Counted from the stretch's first letter, positions 1 through 7,435 are shown. The stretch is DNA of 13,868 nt from an uncultured Bacillota bacterium (GCA_937890735.1 CALACZ010000208.1:1-13868), one strand, 5' to 3'. Notes: generated by a model from the sequence alone, not told the origin. Translations and numbers: made by a program.

Positions 1-124
1 CCGCACTAGCATTCGCTGCTTTAATTTTGCAATTCAACTATTGATTCGCATCTCAAGGGGAAGGCTTTGGTTAGTGCGTCCCATTCCGCCCCGGTGCGTC
101 AAAAATCACAACATTGTCCTGCAC

Positions 125-145
125 GGGCGGGGTAGAACCCCGCCC
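125..145. repeat. Perfect GC-rich hairpin
   Basis: An 8-bp inverted repeat, GGGCGGGG and CCCCGCCC, encloses the loop TAGAA. There is no T tract on either side, so it does not look like an intrinsic terminator. It may be a small dispersed intergenic repeat, which one window cannot test. Confidence 0.6.
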
Positions 146-147
146 CT

Positions 148-250
148 ACGGCAAATAATTACCTCTTCACTATTCACTATTACTTCTTACCTATCCCGCC
201 CCTCCCCTACGTTACGGCGAAATAATACCTCTTCGCTATTCACTATTCAC
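148..250. repeat. Two imperfect direct repeats with ATTCACT microrepeats
   Basis: The unit at 148-182 (ACGGC, an A/T block, CCTCTTC, then CTATTCACTATT) returns at 214-248 with a few substitutions and indels. Both contain short tandem TATTCAC steps. The copies are about 66 bp apart and noncoding. This is probably a dispersed intergenic repeat family. Confidence 0.55.
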
Positions 251-258
251 TCTTTACT

Positions 259-288
259 AAAAAATCCCGGGAGGGTCGCCCCTCCCGG
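259..288 (-). terminator. Intrinsic terminator of the cysteine-rich protein gene
   Basis: The arms CCGGGAGGG (267-275) and CCCTCCCGG (280-288) form a perfect 9-bp stem with a 4-nt loop. On the minus strand the stem is followed by a six-T run (259-264 read in reverse). It starts five bases past the stop codon of the gene ending at 294. Confidence 0.85.
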
Positions 289-293
289 TTTGC

Positions 294-1286
294 TTACCCG
301 ATAAACTCCACGTCCTCGGCGCAGACGTAATAGATGCGGCGGGCGGCGTCATTTGCCAGGATGAGCGCGCTGCCGATCGCGCCGAGCAGCGTCGCGTCCG
401 TCAGCAGCAGCGGTCCTGCCGTGAGCGAGAGCGCCTGCACCATGCCGCAGCGGTCGAGCGAGGCAAGGATGCCTGTATTTTTGCAGCCGCACGGGATCTG
501 GCACGGCTGCGGCTTCGGCGGCGTACACGGCGGGCAGGGCGGCGGACATTTCGGGCGCAGCATCTGGAGCAGGATCTGCTTGAGCGCCTGATAATTCGCC
601 TCCTGCACCGTGCCGCTGCCGGCGGCGTCGAAGGCGATGGCGCTGAGCGCGCACAGCGACACTTCGTCCACCGTGACCTGCGGGCACGAGCAGCCGCCGA
701 GCAGCGGCAAAAACGCCGCCTGAAGGTCCGCGCGGAAGTTCGCGCTCGCGGGGTCGAGCCGGTCGGCAAGCGCGGTGAGCGCCGTTACGACGCCCTCCGT
801 GCCGGTCGTGCCGTCGAGGTTATCACTGAGCGTCGTGAAAAGCGTGGAGACCAGATCGGGATTTGCCAGCGGCGTATCGTCGTAGACCGTGCCGGAAATG
901 TCGATCAGGTCGCACGAACAGGGGGTGAAGCGGTTGAACGAGCCGGTGAGCGTGTCGGCAAGATTGTCGTACACGCCCGTCTCGCCGCAGGGGCAGGTAC
1001 GGTATGTGCCGATGAGGAAATTTCTGCCGATGAAGGCGAAGCGGTTAAAATCGACCAGCCCCGCCAGGTCGCCGGAGCACAAAAGGCGCAGCGCGGTCGC
1101 CAGCGAGTCGCGGCAGGCGCAGTTGTTCGTCTCGTCGGTCTGCGCGACGGCTGTGTCGGCGGCGGTCTGCTGCGCGCAGCCGCAGGCGTTTTGCGGCGGA
1201 CGCGCGCTGCACGCGCCGGGCTGCTCCTCCTGCTGGCAGGCGCACACCTGCGTGCCGGTGGTGGTGTAGTTGTTACAATTACTCAT
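294..1286 (-). CDS. Cysteine-rich hypothetical protein, candidate spore coat/exosporium component
   Basis: A 330-residue protein with 24 cysteines, many in CxC or CxxC pairs spread over the whole length. A short proline/cysteine-rich linker (KCPPPCPPCTPPKPQPC) lies near residues 255-271. It has no signal peptide and no recognisable catalytic motif. The segment beginning ACRDSLATALRLLC is a conserved-looking block of a type I associate with clostridial coat-like hypothetical proteins; that recognition is from memory and uncertain. The start at 1286 is chosen because AAGGAG lies 7 nt upstream; a longer frame reaching 1328 lacks such a site. A terminator follows the stop and a sigma-K-like promoter lies upstream, so the gene appears monocistronic. 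Cysteine richness suits disulfide cross-linking in a spore shell, but a metal-binding or other surface role remains possible. Confidence 0.6.
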   Translation of the reverse strand: MSNCNNYTTTGTQVCACQQEEQPGACSARPPQNACGCAQQTAADTAVAQTDETNNCACRDSLATALRLLCSGDLAGLVDFNRFAFIGRNFLIGTYRTCPCGETGVYDNLADTLTGSFNRFTPCSCDLIDISGTVYDDTPLANPDLVSTLFTTLSDNLDGTTGTEGVVTALTALADRLDPASANFRADLQAAFLPLLGGCSCPQVTVDEVSLCALSAIAFDAAGSGTVQEANYQALKQILLQMLRPKCPPPCPPCTPPKPQPCQIPCGCKNTGILASLDRCGMVQALSLTAGPLLLTDATLLGAIGSALILANDAARRIYYVCAEDVEFIG

Positions 1287-1354
1287 GCGATCACTCCTTG
1301 GAGCTTGATTGTGTAGTGTCTGTGACATCTGTCTGCAAGTGTTCCGCTACACGA

Positions 1355-1383
1355 TACTATATGCACCCGAAGGGATACTTGTG
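1355..1383 (-). promoter_or_regulatory. Candidate sigma-K-type promoter
   Basis: Read on the minus strand, CACA (1383-1380), 15 nt, then GCATATAGTA (1364-1355) matches the mother-cell sigma-K pattern mACm / gCATAnnnTA known from Bacillus. It leaves a leader of about 60 nt before the ATG at 1286. The motif is short, so this is suggestive only. Confidence 0.4.
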
Positions 1384-1397
1384 CCAGCGATTCTTTC

Positions 1398-1426
1398 TTG
1401 ATTATTTCGCCATCTTCCTGTATGAT
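1398..1426 (+). promoter_or_regulatory. Sigma-A-type promoter for the membrane protein-araC pair
   Basis: TTGATT (1398-1403), a 17-nt spacer and TATGAT (1421-1426) lie about 25 nt before the ribosome binding site of the gene starting at 1458. The spacing is ideal and both hexamers are close to consensus. Confidence 0.7.
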
Positions 1427-1457
1427 AATAGCAAGATTGTCCGACGGAGGGATCAAT

Positions 1458-1772
1458 ATGACGCACCGTTCCGACCTGTGCCGCGCGCTGGCGGTCTTTC
1501 TGGCGCTGCTGCTGCTTGCAGCGCTGGCGCTGCCGGCGCTGGCGGCGGAGGACGCGCCGGAGACAGACGCGCCCGCGCAGACCGACCCGTTCGCCGCGCT
1601 GACGTGGTGGGTCATCCCGCTGGCGCTTTTGATCGCGCTGCTCGGCGGCGGCGTGCTGCGGCTGCTGCTGCGCACCCCGGAGCGCTGGGGGCGGCATTAT
1701 GAGAAAAAATATGAGCGATTTACCCCGAAAAACCAGAAAAATGATCAGGTAACCAAGGAGGAAAGGAAGTGA
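1458..1772 (+). CDS. Small exported/membrane protein of unknown function
   Basis: A 104-residue protein. Residues 1-30 look like a signal peptide or first membrane helix (leucine/alanine-rich core, ALPALAA end). A short acidic, proline-rich segment (31-45) follows, then a second hydrophobic helix (about 49-71) and a strongly charged, lysine-rich tail. This suggests an extracytoplasmic loop with a cytoplasmic tail, or a single-span protein after signal cleavage. The start at 1458 is supported by GGAGG 8 nt upstream. The stop is four bases before the AraC-type regulator gene, so the two are very probably co-transcribed and the protein could act with that regulator, but nothing in it names a function. 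Confidence 0.65.
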   Translation: MTHRSDLCRALAVFLALLLLAALALPALAAEDAPETDAPAQTDPFAALTWWVIPLALLIALLGGGVLRLLLRTPERWGRHYEKKYERFTPKNQKNDQVTKEERK

Positions 1773-1776
1773 CCCC

Positions 1777-2742
1777 ATGCCCCAGATGGACGAATTTGAA
1801 GTTTTGTCATTTTCCCGGCTGAACCATGTCACCATGAGCGTCACACAGATCGGCTACCGCAATCCGCATATTCATCAGGCGCTGGAGATCTGCCTCGTTC
1901 TGGAGGGCGAGGCGGACGTGTGGGCGCGCGACCATGTGTTCCACGCGGGCGAGGGTGCGATCCTGCTCTTCAGCCCCGGCGAGCCGCACGAAATTTCCTC
2001 CACCGACCCGCAGGGCGTGCGCATCGCCTATATCCAGATCGCAAGCCACTTCTGCCGCGACTATATCCGCCCGCTGCGCAATCTCGAGCTTTCGGGCAAC
2101 GACGCCTCGGAATTTCTGACCGCGCAGCAGCAAAAAGCGCTCGCGCGGCAGATTCTCATCACCATGCGCGATTATTTTACGCCCGACAGCGCCGACCGTT
2201 TGCAGGTGCTGTGCGACGTGTGTACGCTGCTGCACCAGCTCCTCGCGCTCATCCCCTACCGCTATCTCAACGAGACGGCGTATCAGGCGCACGGCAAAAA
2301 AATGGCGCGTATCCAGCGCATCACCGAGTATATGGACACGCACTGCACCGAGCGCCTGACGCTCGAGGAGCTGGCGGAGCAGGAGAACATCACCACGACC
2401 TATCTCTCCCATTTTATCCGCGACAACCTCAACATGACCTTTCAGCAGTACCTCAACAACCTCCGCTTTGAAAAGGCGCGCAAGCTCATTGAGACGACCG
2501 ATATGTGCCTGAGCGATGTGAGCCTCGCCAGCGGCTTTTCCGACCCCAAGTATATGAAGCGGATGTTTGCCGAGCGCTTCGGCTGCACGCCCGGCGCGCA
2601 CCGGCAGAATGCCATCCAGTCGCTGCCGCTGCACGCGCAGAGCGTCCCCTCGCAGCAGGCGGCGGACGCTGCGGCGTGCCTGGAGCATATCGCCGCCTTT
2701 GCGCAGCTCCACTTCCCGGACGCGGAGGGCTGGGAATCTTGA
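1777..2742 (+). CDS. AraC family transcriptional regulator with N-terminal cupin domain
   Basis: A 321-residue cytoplasmic DNA-binding protein. Residues about 15-95 form a sugar-sensing-type cupin (HIHQALE at 31-37, GEPHE at 68-72). Residues about 193-273 hold the paired helix-turn-helix region of AraC proteins: LTLEELAEQENITTTYLSHFIRD, then CLSDVSLASGFSDPKYMKRMF ending at FGCTP. An unassigned tail of about 45 residues follows. The start at 1777 has AAGGAGG/GGAAG upstream. AraC regulators of this layout often control carbohydrate genes. The next gene is a xylose-isomerase-family enzyme, so it is the likeliest target; this is inferred from adjacency. Ligand unknown. Confidence 0.9.
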   Translation: MPQMDEFEVLSFSRLNHVTMSVTQIGYRNPHIHQALEICLVLEGEADVWARDHVFHAGEGAILLFSPGEPHEISSTDPQGVRIAYIQIASHFCRDYIRPLRNLELSGNDASEFLTAQQQKALARQILITMRDYFTPDSADRLQVLCDVCTLLHQLLALIPYRYLNETAYQAHGKKMARIQRITEYMDTHCTERLTLEELAEQENITTTYLSHFIRDNLNMTFQQYLNNLRFEKARKLIETTDMCLSDVSLASGFSDPKYMKRMFAERFGCTPGAHRQNAIQSLPLHAQSVPSQQAADAAACLEHIAAFAQLHFPDAEGWES

Positions 2743-2807
2743 TGCAATGTGCACAAGAAGCGGGCATCAAAATTATGAAATGTATCAAAAAGCAGAAAAG
2801 TGCAAGA

Positions 2808-2905
2808 TTGTCATTTGTCAAAGGCAAGTTTCCTCTGGAAAATAAACCGTTTTTGCGGCATAGTGATAACAGAAACACTGGGAGCGTGACAACTTTGTCC
2901 GTCAC
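2808..2905 (+). promoter_or_regulatory. Regulatory region of the isomerase gene with repeated TTGTC motifs
   Basis: The 215-bp gap contains two tandem TTGTCA motifs (2808-2813, 2815-2820). The second is 17 nt from GAAAAT (2838-2843), a fair -35/-10 pair. Further on, GACAA-CT-TTGTC (2888-2899) is a perfect palindrome of the same pentamer, nested in a wider GTGAC/GTCAC inverted repeat (2886-2905). These could be promoter and operator sites, possibly for the upstream AraC protein. Confidence 0.4.
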
Positions 2906-2957
2906 CCCGGAGCATACACCATAAACCATACTAACTAAAACGAAAGAGGTAATGATT

Positions 2958-3998
2958 ATGGCTACATTCCGTTTTACCGCCGGTCCGTGGAACGTCCACG
3001 AGGGCAATGAGACCTTTGGTCCGGGTCACCGCAAGAGCATCCCCCTGGAAGAGAAGATGAAGAAGTATGCCGAGATCGGTATGTCCGGCATGCAGTTCCA
3101 TGACGACGACGCTGTTCCCGACATGAACAACATGACCGAGAAGCAGATCATCGACTACGCCAAGGACGTCAAGGCGATGCTCGACAAGTACGGTCTGTTC
3201 GCAGAGTTCGTCGCTCCGCGTCTGTGGTTCGACAAGCGCACGAATGACGGCGGCTTCACCGCTTCCCGCAAGGAAGACCGCGAATTCGCCCAGTGGCGTG
3301 CCCGCCGCTCCTGCGACATCGCCAAGGCGCTCGGCACCAAGAAGATCCAGCTGTGGCTGGCCCGTGAAGGCACCCTCTGCGCCGAAGGCAAGAACCCCGT
3401 CGAGATGACCCTCCAGCTGCGCGACGCGTTCAACGACATCCTGACCTATCGTGACGATGCGCTGATCCTCGTCGAGCCGAAGCCCAATGAGCCCATCGAC
3501 CGCTCCATCTGCGGCACTGCCGGTCACGCTCTGGCGATCGGTGCTTACACCGTCGATCCCAGCCGTGTTGGTCTTTGCATCGAGTCCGCGCACTCCATCC
3601 TTGCCGGTCTTGATCCCGCCAACGACATGGGCTTCGCCCTGGCGCTCAACAAGCTGTGGGGCGTTCACCTCAACGACCAGAACGGCTGCCGCTATGACCA
3701 GGATAAGTCCTTCGGCGTTGACAACCTGCGCAACGCGTTCAACCAGGTCAAGGTCCTGTACGAAAACAACTACGGCGACCGCGGCAACTTCGAGTGCGTC
3801 GGTCTGGACGTCAAGGCGATGCGTACCCAGCCCGATGAGGACTGCTATCGTCACCTCATCAACTCCAAGCGCATCTTTGAGCTGCTGCTGGACAAGGTCA
3901 AGCACTTTGACTATGCGTTCCAGGCTGCCTGCGTGAAGGAGCAGAACTTCGAGAAGCTCGAGATGTACGTCATGGAGCTTCTGATGGGCGTGAAGTAA
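2958..3998 (+). CDS. Xylose-isomerase-family TIM-barrel sugar isomerase
   Basis: A 346-residue protein aligning by eye along its length with actinobacterial xylose isomerases (about 390 residues); it is shorter because it lacks most of the C-terminal arm. Shared landmarks: FHDDD (catalytic His48/Asp51), DGGFTA (97-102), W133-x-x-REG, EPKPNEP (Glu173, Lys175), ExxH (Glu209/His212), DQD (Asp247/Asp249) and Asp284 in LDVKAMRT. The family interconverts aldoses and ketoses with two divalent metals. The Asp of HIDLNG (Asp245 in Streptomyces enzymes) is His237 here, so xylose itself is not assured. AAAGAGG 8 nt upstream favours ATG 2958 over 2952. Codon use is richer in CGT/GGT than in neighbouring genes, suggesting high expression. 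It follows an AraC regulator and ends at a strong terminator. Confidence 0.8.
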   Translation: MATFRFTAGPWNVHEGNETFGPGHRKSIPLEEKMKKYAEIGMSGMQFHDDDAVPDMNNMTEKQIIDYAKDVKAMLDKYGLFAEFVAPRLWFDKRTNDGGFTASRKEDREFAQWRARRSCDIAKALGTKKIQLWLAREGTLCAEGKNPVEMTLQLRDAFNDILTYRDDALILVEPKPNEPIDRSICGTAGHALAIGAYTVDPSRVGLCIESAHSILAGLDPANDMGFALALNKLWGVHLNDQNGCRYDQDKSFGVDNLRNAFNQVKVLYENNYGDRGNFECVGLDVKAMRTQPDEDCYRHLINSKRIFELLLDKVKHFDYAFQAACVKEQNFEKLEMYVMELLMGVK

Positions 3999-4014
3999 TT
4001 CACACATACTCCGA

Positions 4015-4044
4015 ATGGGAGCGGCGTTCGCCGCTCCCATTTTT
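4015..4044 (+). terminator. Intrinsic terminator after the isomerase gene
   Basis: Eleven-bp arms ATGGGAGCGGC (4015-4025) and its complement (4030-4040) with a 4-nt loop, followed by five T residues. It ends 16 bp before the MATE start codon, so MATE expression must come from read-through or from a promoter inside the isomerase gene. Confidence 0.9.
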
Positions 4045-4060
4045 CAAAGAGGGATTTATC

Positions 4061-5425
4061 ATGCGGAACTTTTTTGTGCGTGACAAGGCGTTTTACCGCA
4101 GCTTTCTGGCGCTGTCGGGCGCGCTGATGCTGGAGCAGGCGGTCGTGCTGTGCGTGAATCTGGCGGACAACGTCATGATCGGTTCATACTCCGAAATTTC
4201 GCTCTCCGGCGTGGCGGCGGTCAACCAGATCCAGTTTTTTGTCCAGCAGATCGCCTTTGCCATCTCCAACGCGCTGATCGTGCTGGCGGGGCAGTATTGG
4301 GGGCAGAAGCGCACCGAGCCCATCCGGCGGCTGACCGCCATCGGCGTGCGGCTGGAGCTGATCTTTTCGCTTGTGATGTTCGCGCTCACGTCTTTTGCGC
4401 CGCGGCAATGCGTGGCGCTGTTTGTCAAGGACGATGCGATGATCGCCGAGGGCGTGCGGTATCTGGACATCCTGCGCTTTTCCTACCCGTTCTTCGCCGT
4501 CACGACCGTGCTGCTCGGCGCGATGCGCAGCGTTGAAAACGTGCAGCTCGCGCTGCGGGTGTCGGTGGTGTCGCTGGTGGTGAACTGCTGCATCAACTAT
4601 CTGCTCATCGGCGGCAACCTCGGCGCGCCGGAGCTGGGCGTGCGCGGCGCTGCCATCGGCACGCTCACCGCGCGCGTGCTGGAATTTTTCATTGTGGCGT
4701 TGTATGTGCTCGTGCACGATAAGCGCCTTGCCCTGCGCCTGCGCGGGCTTTTGCAGCGCGGCGGCGAGCTCGCCCACGATTACGGCAAGGTCGCTCTGCC
4801 CATTGTGCTGCAAGGCGCGATGTGGGGCGCGTCCAACTGTTTGCAGACCGCGATTTTGGGGCACATGAACGACAACGCCGTGGCGGCGTATTCCATCTCG
4901 TCCACGATCTTCCTGCTGCTGAAGGTCGCGGCAGTCGGCGCGGCGACAGCGTCGAGCATCCTCATCGCCAAGCAGATCGGCTCTGGCGCGGACGACGCCG
5001 CGCTGCACCAGAGTGTGCACACCATGCAGGCGATCTACCTTGCCACGGGGCTGACGCTGGCGCTCATTCTGCTCGTCATCCGCACGCCGCTGCTGTCGCT
5101 TTATAAGCTGTCTGACACGACGCACGCGCTGGCGGAGCAGTTTTTGCTGCTGCAATGCGCGGTGGTGTTTACGATGTCGTACCAGATGCCCGCGAGCATG
5201 GGCATCCTGCGCGGCGGCGGCGATACAAAGTTCCCCGTGATCCTCGATCTCATTTCGATCTGGGGCATCGTGCTGCCGGTGTCGTATCTGGCGGCGTTCG
5301 TGTGGAAAGCGCCCGCCATCGTCGTGGCGATCTGCCTCAACGCCGACCAGTTCTTCAAATGCGTCCCCAACGCCATCCGCGTCAACCGCTATCACTGGAT
5401 TCACAAATTGACCAGAGAGGCGTAA
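4061..5425 (+). CDS. MATE family efflux transporter
   Basis: A 454-residue, strongly hydrophobic protein with about twelve membrane helices in two homologous halves, the normal size for the multidrug and toxic compound extrusion family. Typical family segments are seen near the N-terminus (NLADNVMIGSYSEISLSGVA and VLAGQYWGQK), in the middle (LGAPELGVRGAAIGT) and in the C-terminal half (MPASMGILRGGGDTKFP). These proteins export cationic drugs, metabolites or other small molecules using a sodium or proton gradient. The substrate cannot be read from sequence. The start has AGAGGG 7 nt upstream. It directly follows a terminator and shares a bidirectional terminator with the converging lpdA-like gene, so it is probably a minor or separately promoted transcript. 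Confidence 0.92.
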   Translation: MRNFFVRDKAFYRSFLALSGALMLEQAVVLCVNLADNVMIGSYSEISLSGVAAVNQIQFFVQQIAFAISNALIVLAGQYWGQKRTEPIRRLTAIGVRLELIFSLVMFALTSFAPRQCVALFVKDDAMIAEGVRYLDILRFSYPFFAVTTVLLGAMRSVENVQLALRVSVVSLVVNCCINYLLIGGNLGAPELGVRGAAIGTLTARVLEFFIVALYVLVHDKRLALRLRGLLQRGGELAHDYGKVALPIVLQGAMWGASNCLQTAILGHMNDNAVAAYSISSTIFLLLKVAAVGAATASSILIAKQIGSGADDAALHQSVHTMQAIYLATGLTLALILLVIRTPLLSLYKLSDTTHALAEQFLLLQCAVVFTMSYQMPASMGILRGGGDTKFPVILDLISIWGIVLPVSYLAAFVWKAPAIVVAICLNADQFFKCVPNAIRVNRYHWIHKLTREA

Positions 5426-5461
5426 AAAATTGCCCGTTCCGTTTGGAACGGGCAATTTTTT
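5424..5461. terminator. Bidirectional intrinsic terminator
   Basis: Seventeen-bp perfect arms (5424-5440 and 5445-5461) around the loop GTTT, with A and T tracts forming the outer ends, so it works in either direction. It overlaps the stop codon of the MATE gene and ends 4 bp from the stop of the converging dehydrogenase gene. Confidence 0.92.
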
Positions 5462-5465
5462 AGCT

Positions 5466-6839
5466 TTACAGCATAAACAGCGCTTCCCGAATGACCTCGC
5501 TGACGGTGGGGTGCGGGAACACGATCTTGTCCAGGTGCTGCACGGGCAGCTTGGAGTAGACCATCGCCGCCGCGCCGTAGATCATCTCGGAGGCATAGCT
5601 GCCGATGATGTGCACGCCGACGAGCTCGCGCTTCTTCACGTCATAGATGAGCTTGCAGAAGCCGTCGCCCTTCAGGTTTTCGGCGACATAGCGACCAGAC
5701 GCCATCATGGGCGCTTTGACGACCTTCACGTCCAGACCCTTGTCCTTCGCGCTCTGCTCGGTCTCGCCGACGCAGGCGACCTCGGGGGTCGTGTAGATGA
5801 CGGAGGGGATGATGCTGTAGTCGATGTGATCCTTGATGCCGCGCATATGGTTCACGGCGACCTCTGCTTCCCGGTAGGCGGTGTGCGCAAGCATGAGCTT
5901 GCCGTTGCAGTCGCCCACGGCGTACACGCCCTCCACGTTCGTGCACAGGTGCTCGTCGGTCAGGACCTTGCCGCGCTCGGTGGCGACGCCCAGCTTCTCC
6001 TCCAGGTCCAGCCCCTCGATGTTCGCGCGGCGACCGGCGGAGAGCAGCACGCGGTCACACGCCACGGTGTGCAGACCCGACGCGTCCTCATAGGTGACGC
6101 TGCCTTCTTCGACCTTCTTCACGCCCGCATTCAGATAGAACTCCATGCCGAGCTTTTTATAGGTTTTCATGAGGATGTCGCAAATTTCGGGGTCGGTCGG
6201 TCCTGCGATCTTGGACATCATTTCGATCACGATGACCTTCACGCCGATGGTGGCAAAATAGCACGCCATTTCCAGACCGATCACGCCGCCGCCGATGCAC
6301 ACGAGCGTCTTGGGCACTTCGCGCAGGTCGAGGATCTCGCGGTTCGTCATCACAAAGCCGGAGGCGAGCCCTTCCTTTACACCCGGAATGGGCGGCACGG
6401 ACGCGACCGAGCCGGTGGCGACGACGAGGTGCTTACCGGCGATGGTCGTACCGCCTGCATCCACCTCAAACAGCCCCGCGGCGTTTTTGCCGAGGACCTT
6501 CGCGGTGGCGGTGTAGACCTTGACCTTGTTGGACTTCATCGTAAAGCCCACGCCGGAGACGAGCGTTTTGACGACCTTGTTCTTGCGGTCGATGACCGCC
6601 GCGTGGTCAAACGAGACGTTTTCCGCGTGCACGCCGTAATCCGCGCCATGCTGCGCGGCGGCGTACTGCTTGGCACAGTACAAAAGGCTCTTGGTGGGGA
6701 CGCAGCCCTCGTTCAGGCACGTTCCGCCCAGCGCCCGCTGCTCCACGACCGCCGCCGTCAGACCGCCCTGCGCTGCGCGCTCGGCGCACAGATAGCCGCC
6801 CGGACCGCCGCCCAGGACCACAACATCAAAAGTATCCAT
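5466..6839 (-). CDS. lpdA: Dihydrolipoamide dehydrogenase (E3)
   Basis: A 457-residue FAD-dependent pyridine nucleotide-disulfide oxidoreductase, full length for the family. Features: N-terminal FAD site VVLGGGPGGYLCAERAA (7-23), redox disulfide GGTCLNEGCVPTK with Cys41 and Cys46, NAD site CIGGGVIGLEMA, second FAD motif YAVGDCNG, and the active-site pair His443/Glu448 in HPTVSE. These features favour lipoamide dehydrogenase over glutathione or mercuric reductases. E3 reoxidises dihydrolipoyl groups of 2-oxoacid dehydrogenase or glycine cleavage complexes, making NADH. No E1, E2 or gcv genes lie in the window, so its partner complex is elsewhere or unknown. ATG 6839 has GGAGG upstream and starts the canonical N-terminus; the frame continues upstream without support. 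Confidence 0.88.
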   Translation of the reverse strand: MDTFDVVVLGGGPGGYLCAERAAQGGLTAAVVEQRALGGTCLNEGCVPTKSLLYCAKQYAAAQHGADYGVHAENVSFDHAAVIDRKNKVVKTLVSGVGFTMKSNKVKVYTATAKVLGKNAAGLFEVDAGGTTIAGKHLVVATGSVASVPPIPGVKEGLASGFVMTNREILDLREVPKTLVCIGGGVIGLEMACYFATIGVKVIVIEMMSKIAGPTDPEICDILMKTYKKLGMEFYLNAGVKKVEEGSVTYEDASGLHTVACDRVLLSAGRRANIEGLDLEEKLGVATERGKVLTDEHLCTNVEGVYAVGDCNGKLMLAHTAYREAEVAVNHMRGIKDHIDYSIIPSVIYTTPEVACVGETEQSAKDKGLDVKVVKAPMMASGRYVAENLKGDGFCKLIYDVKKRELVGVHIIGSYASEMIYGAAAMVYSKLPVQHLDKIVFPHPTVSEVIREALFML

Positions 6840-6867
6840 ATATGTCGTTCCTCCCGTAATTTTTCCA

Positions 6868-6897
6868 ATTATGGTGTTTGTCTCTATTTTAGCACAA
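6868..6897 (-). promoter_or_regulatory. Candidate promoter of the dihydrolipoamide dehydrogenase gene
   Basis: On the minus strand TTGTGC (6897-6892), 18 nt, then CATAAT (6873-6868) about 30 nt before the start codon. A plausible housekeeping promoter of moderate quality. Confidence 0.5.
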
Positions 6898-6901
6898 AAC
6901 A

Positions 6902-6932
6902 CGCCGGTGTAAAGAGCAAATTCACACCGGCG
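6902..6932 (-). terminator. Stem-loop after the DUF4430 gene, possible terminator
   Basis: Nine-bp perfect arms CGCCGGTGT (6902-6910) and its complement (6924-6932), with a 13-nt loop. On the minus strand only a broken T tract (TGTTTTGTG) follows, so termination may be partial. It lies between the DUF4430 stop and the dehydrogenase promoter. Confidence 0.5.
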
Positions 6933-6953
6933 CGATTCAGTTTTTGAGATGGC

Positions 6954-7415
6954 TTACCATGTGATGCCGAGATCTGCCCCGCCGTCGCAGGTGTAGGAAA
7001 AGACGATGGCGTCGCCCGCCTGCACCTTTCTATCGGCGACGCCCACAGACGGGTACTCGCCGTTGACGCTGAACAGCCACCCGGACATCGCCCCGGCGCT
7101 GCCGCCCGCGAGCACGCCGATGCCGTTTACATACGGATATTCGCCGTCCACCACGTCGAGCGTCAGGTTTTCCGCCTGCGCGGCGCGCTGCAAAACGTCC
7201 AGCACGCTCTCGCCGTCGGTAAATTCGACCTCGGTCGCCGGGAGAAGATACCCGTCAGATGGCAGCGCCGCCGCGGTCTGCGCGTCCAGCTCACTGCCGG
7301 ACAGCGCCGTTTCGCAGGCGATGGTCAGCGTGCAGGTCGTCTTTTTCGCGGCGCACGCGGTCAGGCTGAGGATCAGAAGAATGGCGCAAAGCGCCGCAAA
7401 AATGCGTTTTTTCAT
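6954..7415 (-). CDS. DUF4430 lipoprotein with transcobalamin-like C-terminal domain
   Basis: A 153-residue exported protein. Residues 1-20 are a lipoprotein signal ending in the lipobox LTAC, with Cys21 as the predicted lipidated residue. Residues about 55-150 fit the DUF4430 / transcobalamin-like C-terminal fold: FTDGESVLDVLQRA, then YPYVNGIGVLAGGSAGAMSGWLFSVNGEYPSVGVADRKVQAGDAIVFSYT. The SGW-x-(F/Y)-x-VNG core is the hallmark. In animal intrinsic factor and transcobalamin this domain caps the bound cobalamin; most bacterial members are uncharacterised. It has AAGGAG 7 nt before ATG and follows the SLH-toroid gene by 20 nt, so the two are almost certainly one operon. The neighbouring cob genes make corrinoid binding a sensible hypothesis, though other ligands are possible. 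Confidence 0.85.
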   Translation of the reverse strand: MKKRIFAALCAILLILSLTACAAKKTTCTLTIACETALSGSELDAQTAAALPSDGYLLPATEVEFTDGESVLDVLQRAAQAENLTLDVVDGEYPYVNGIGVLAGGSAGAMSGWLFSVNGEYPSVGVADRKVQAGDAIVFSYTCDGGADLGITW

Positions 7416-7435
7416 GAATTATTCTCCTTAAAACT

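Larger units (their letters stand above)
1..258. other. Gene-free region with repeats at the left edge
   Basis: I see no credible coding region here; the open frames have repetitive, low-complexity translations and no ribosome binding site. The stretch holds a short GC-rich hairpin (125-145), two imperfect copies of an AT-rich unit (148-182 and 214-248) and the tail of a minus-strand terminator. Arms CGCACTA (2-8) and TAGTGCG (72-78) are also inverted, but too far apart to interpret. Confidence 0.6.

Noticed and set aside
41..304. An 87-codon plus-strand frame at the left edge
   Set aside because: It is built from the intergenic repeats and a minus-strand terminator, with no ribosome binding site and no family resemblance.
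5430..6947. A 505-codon open frame on the plus strand opposite the dihydrolipoamide dehydrogenase gene
   Set aside because: It mirrors a well-conserved gene with full FAD and disulfide motifs. The antisense translation is His/Asp/Val-rich with no recognisable domain, a usual by-product of GC-rich codon use.
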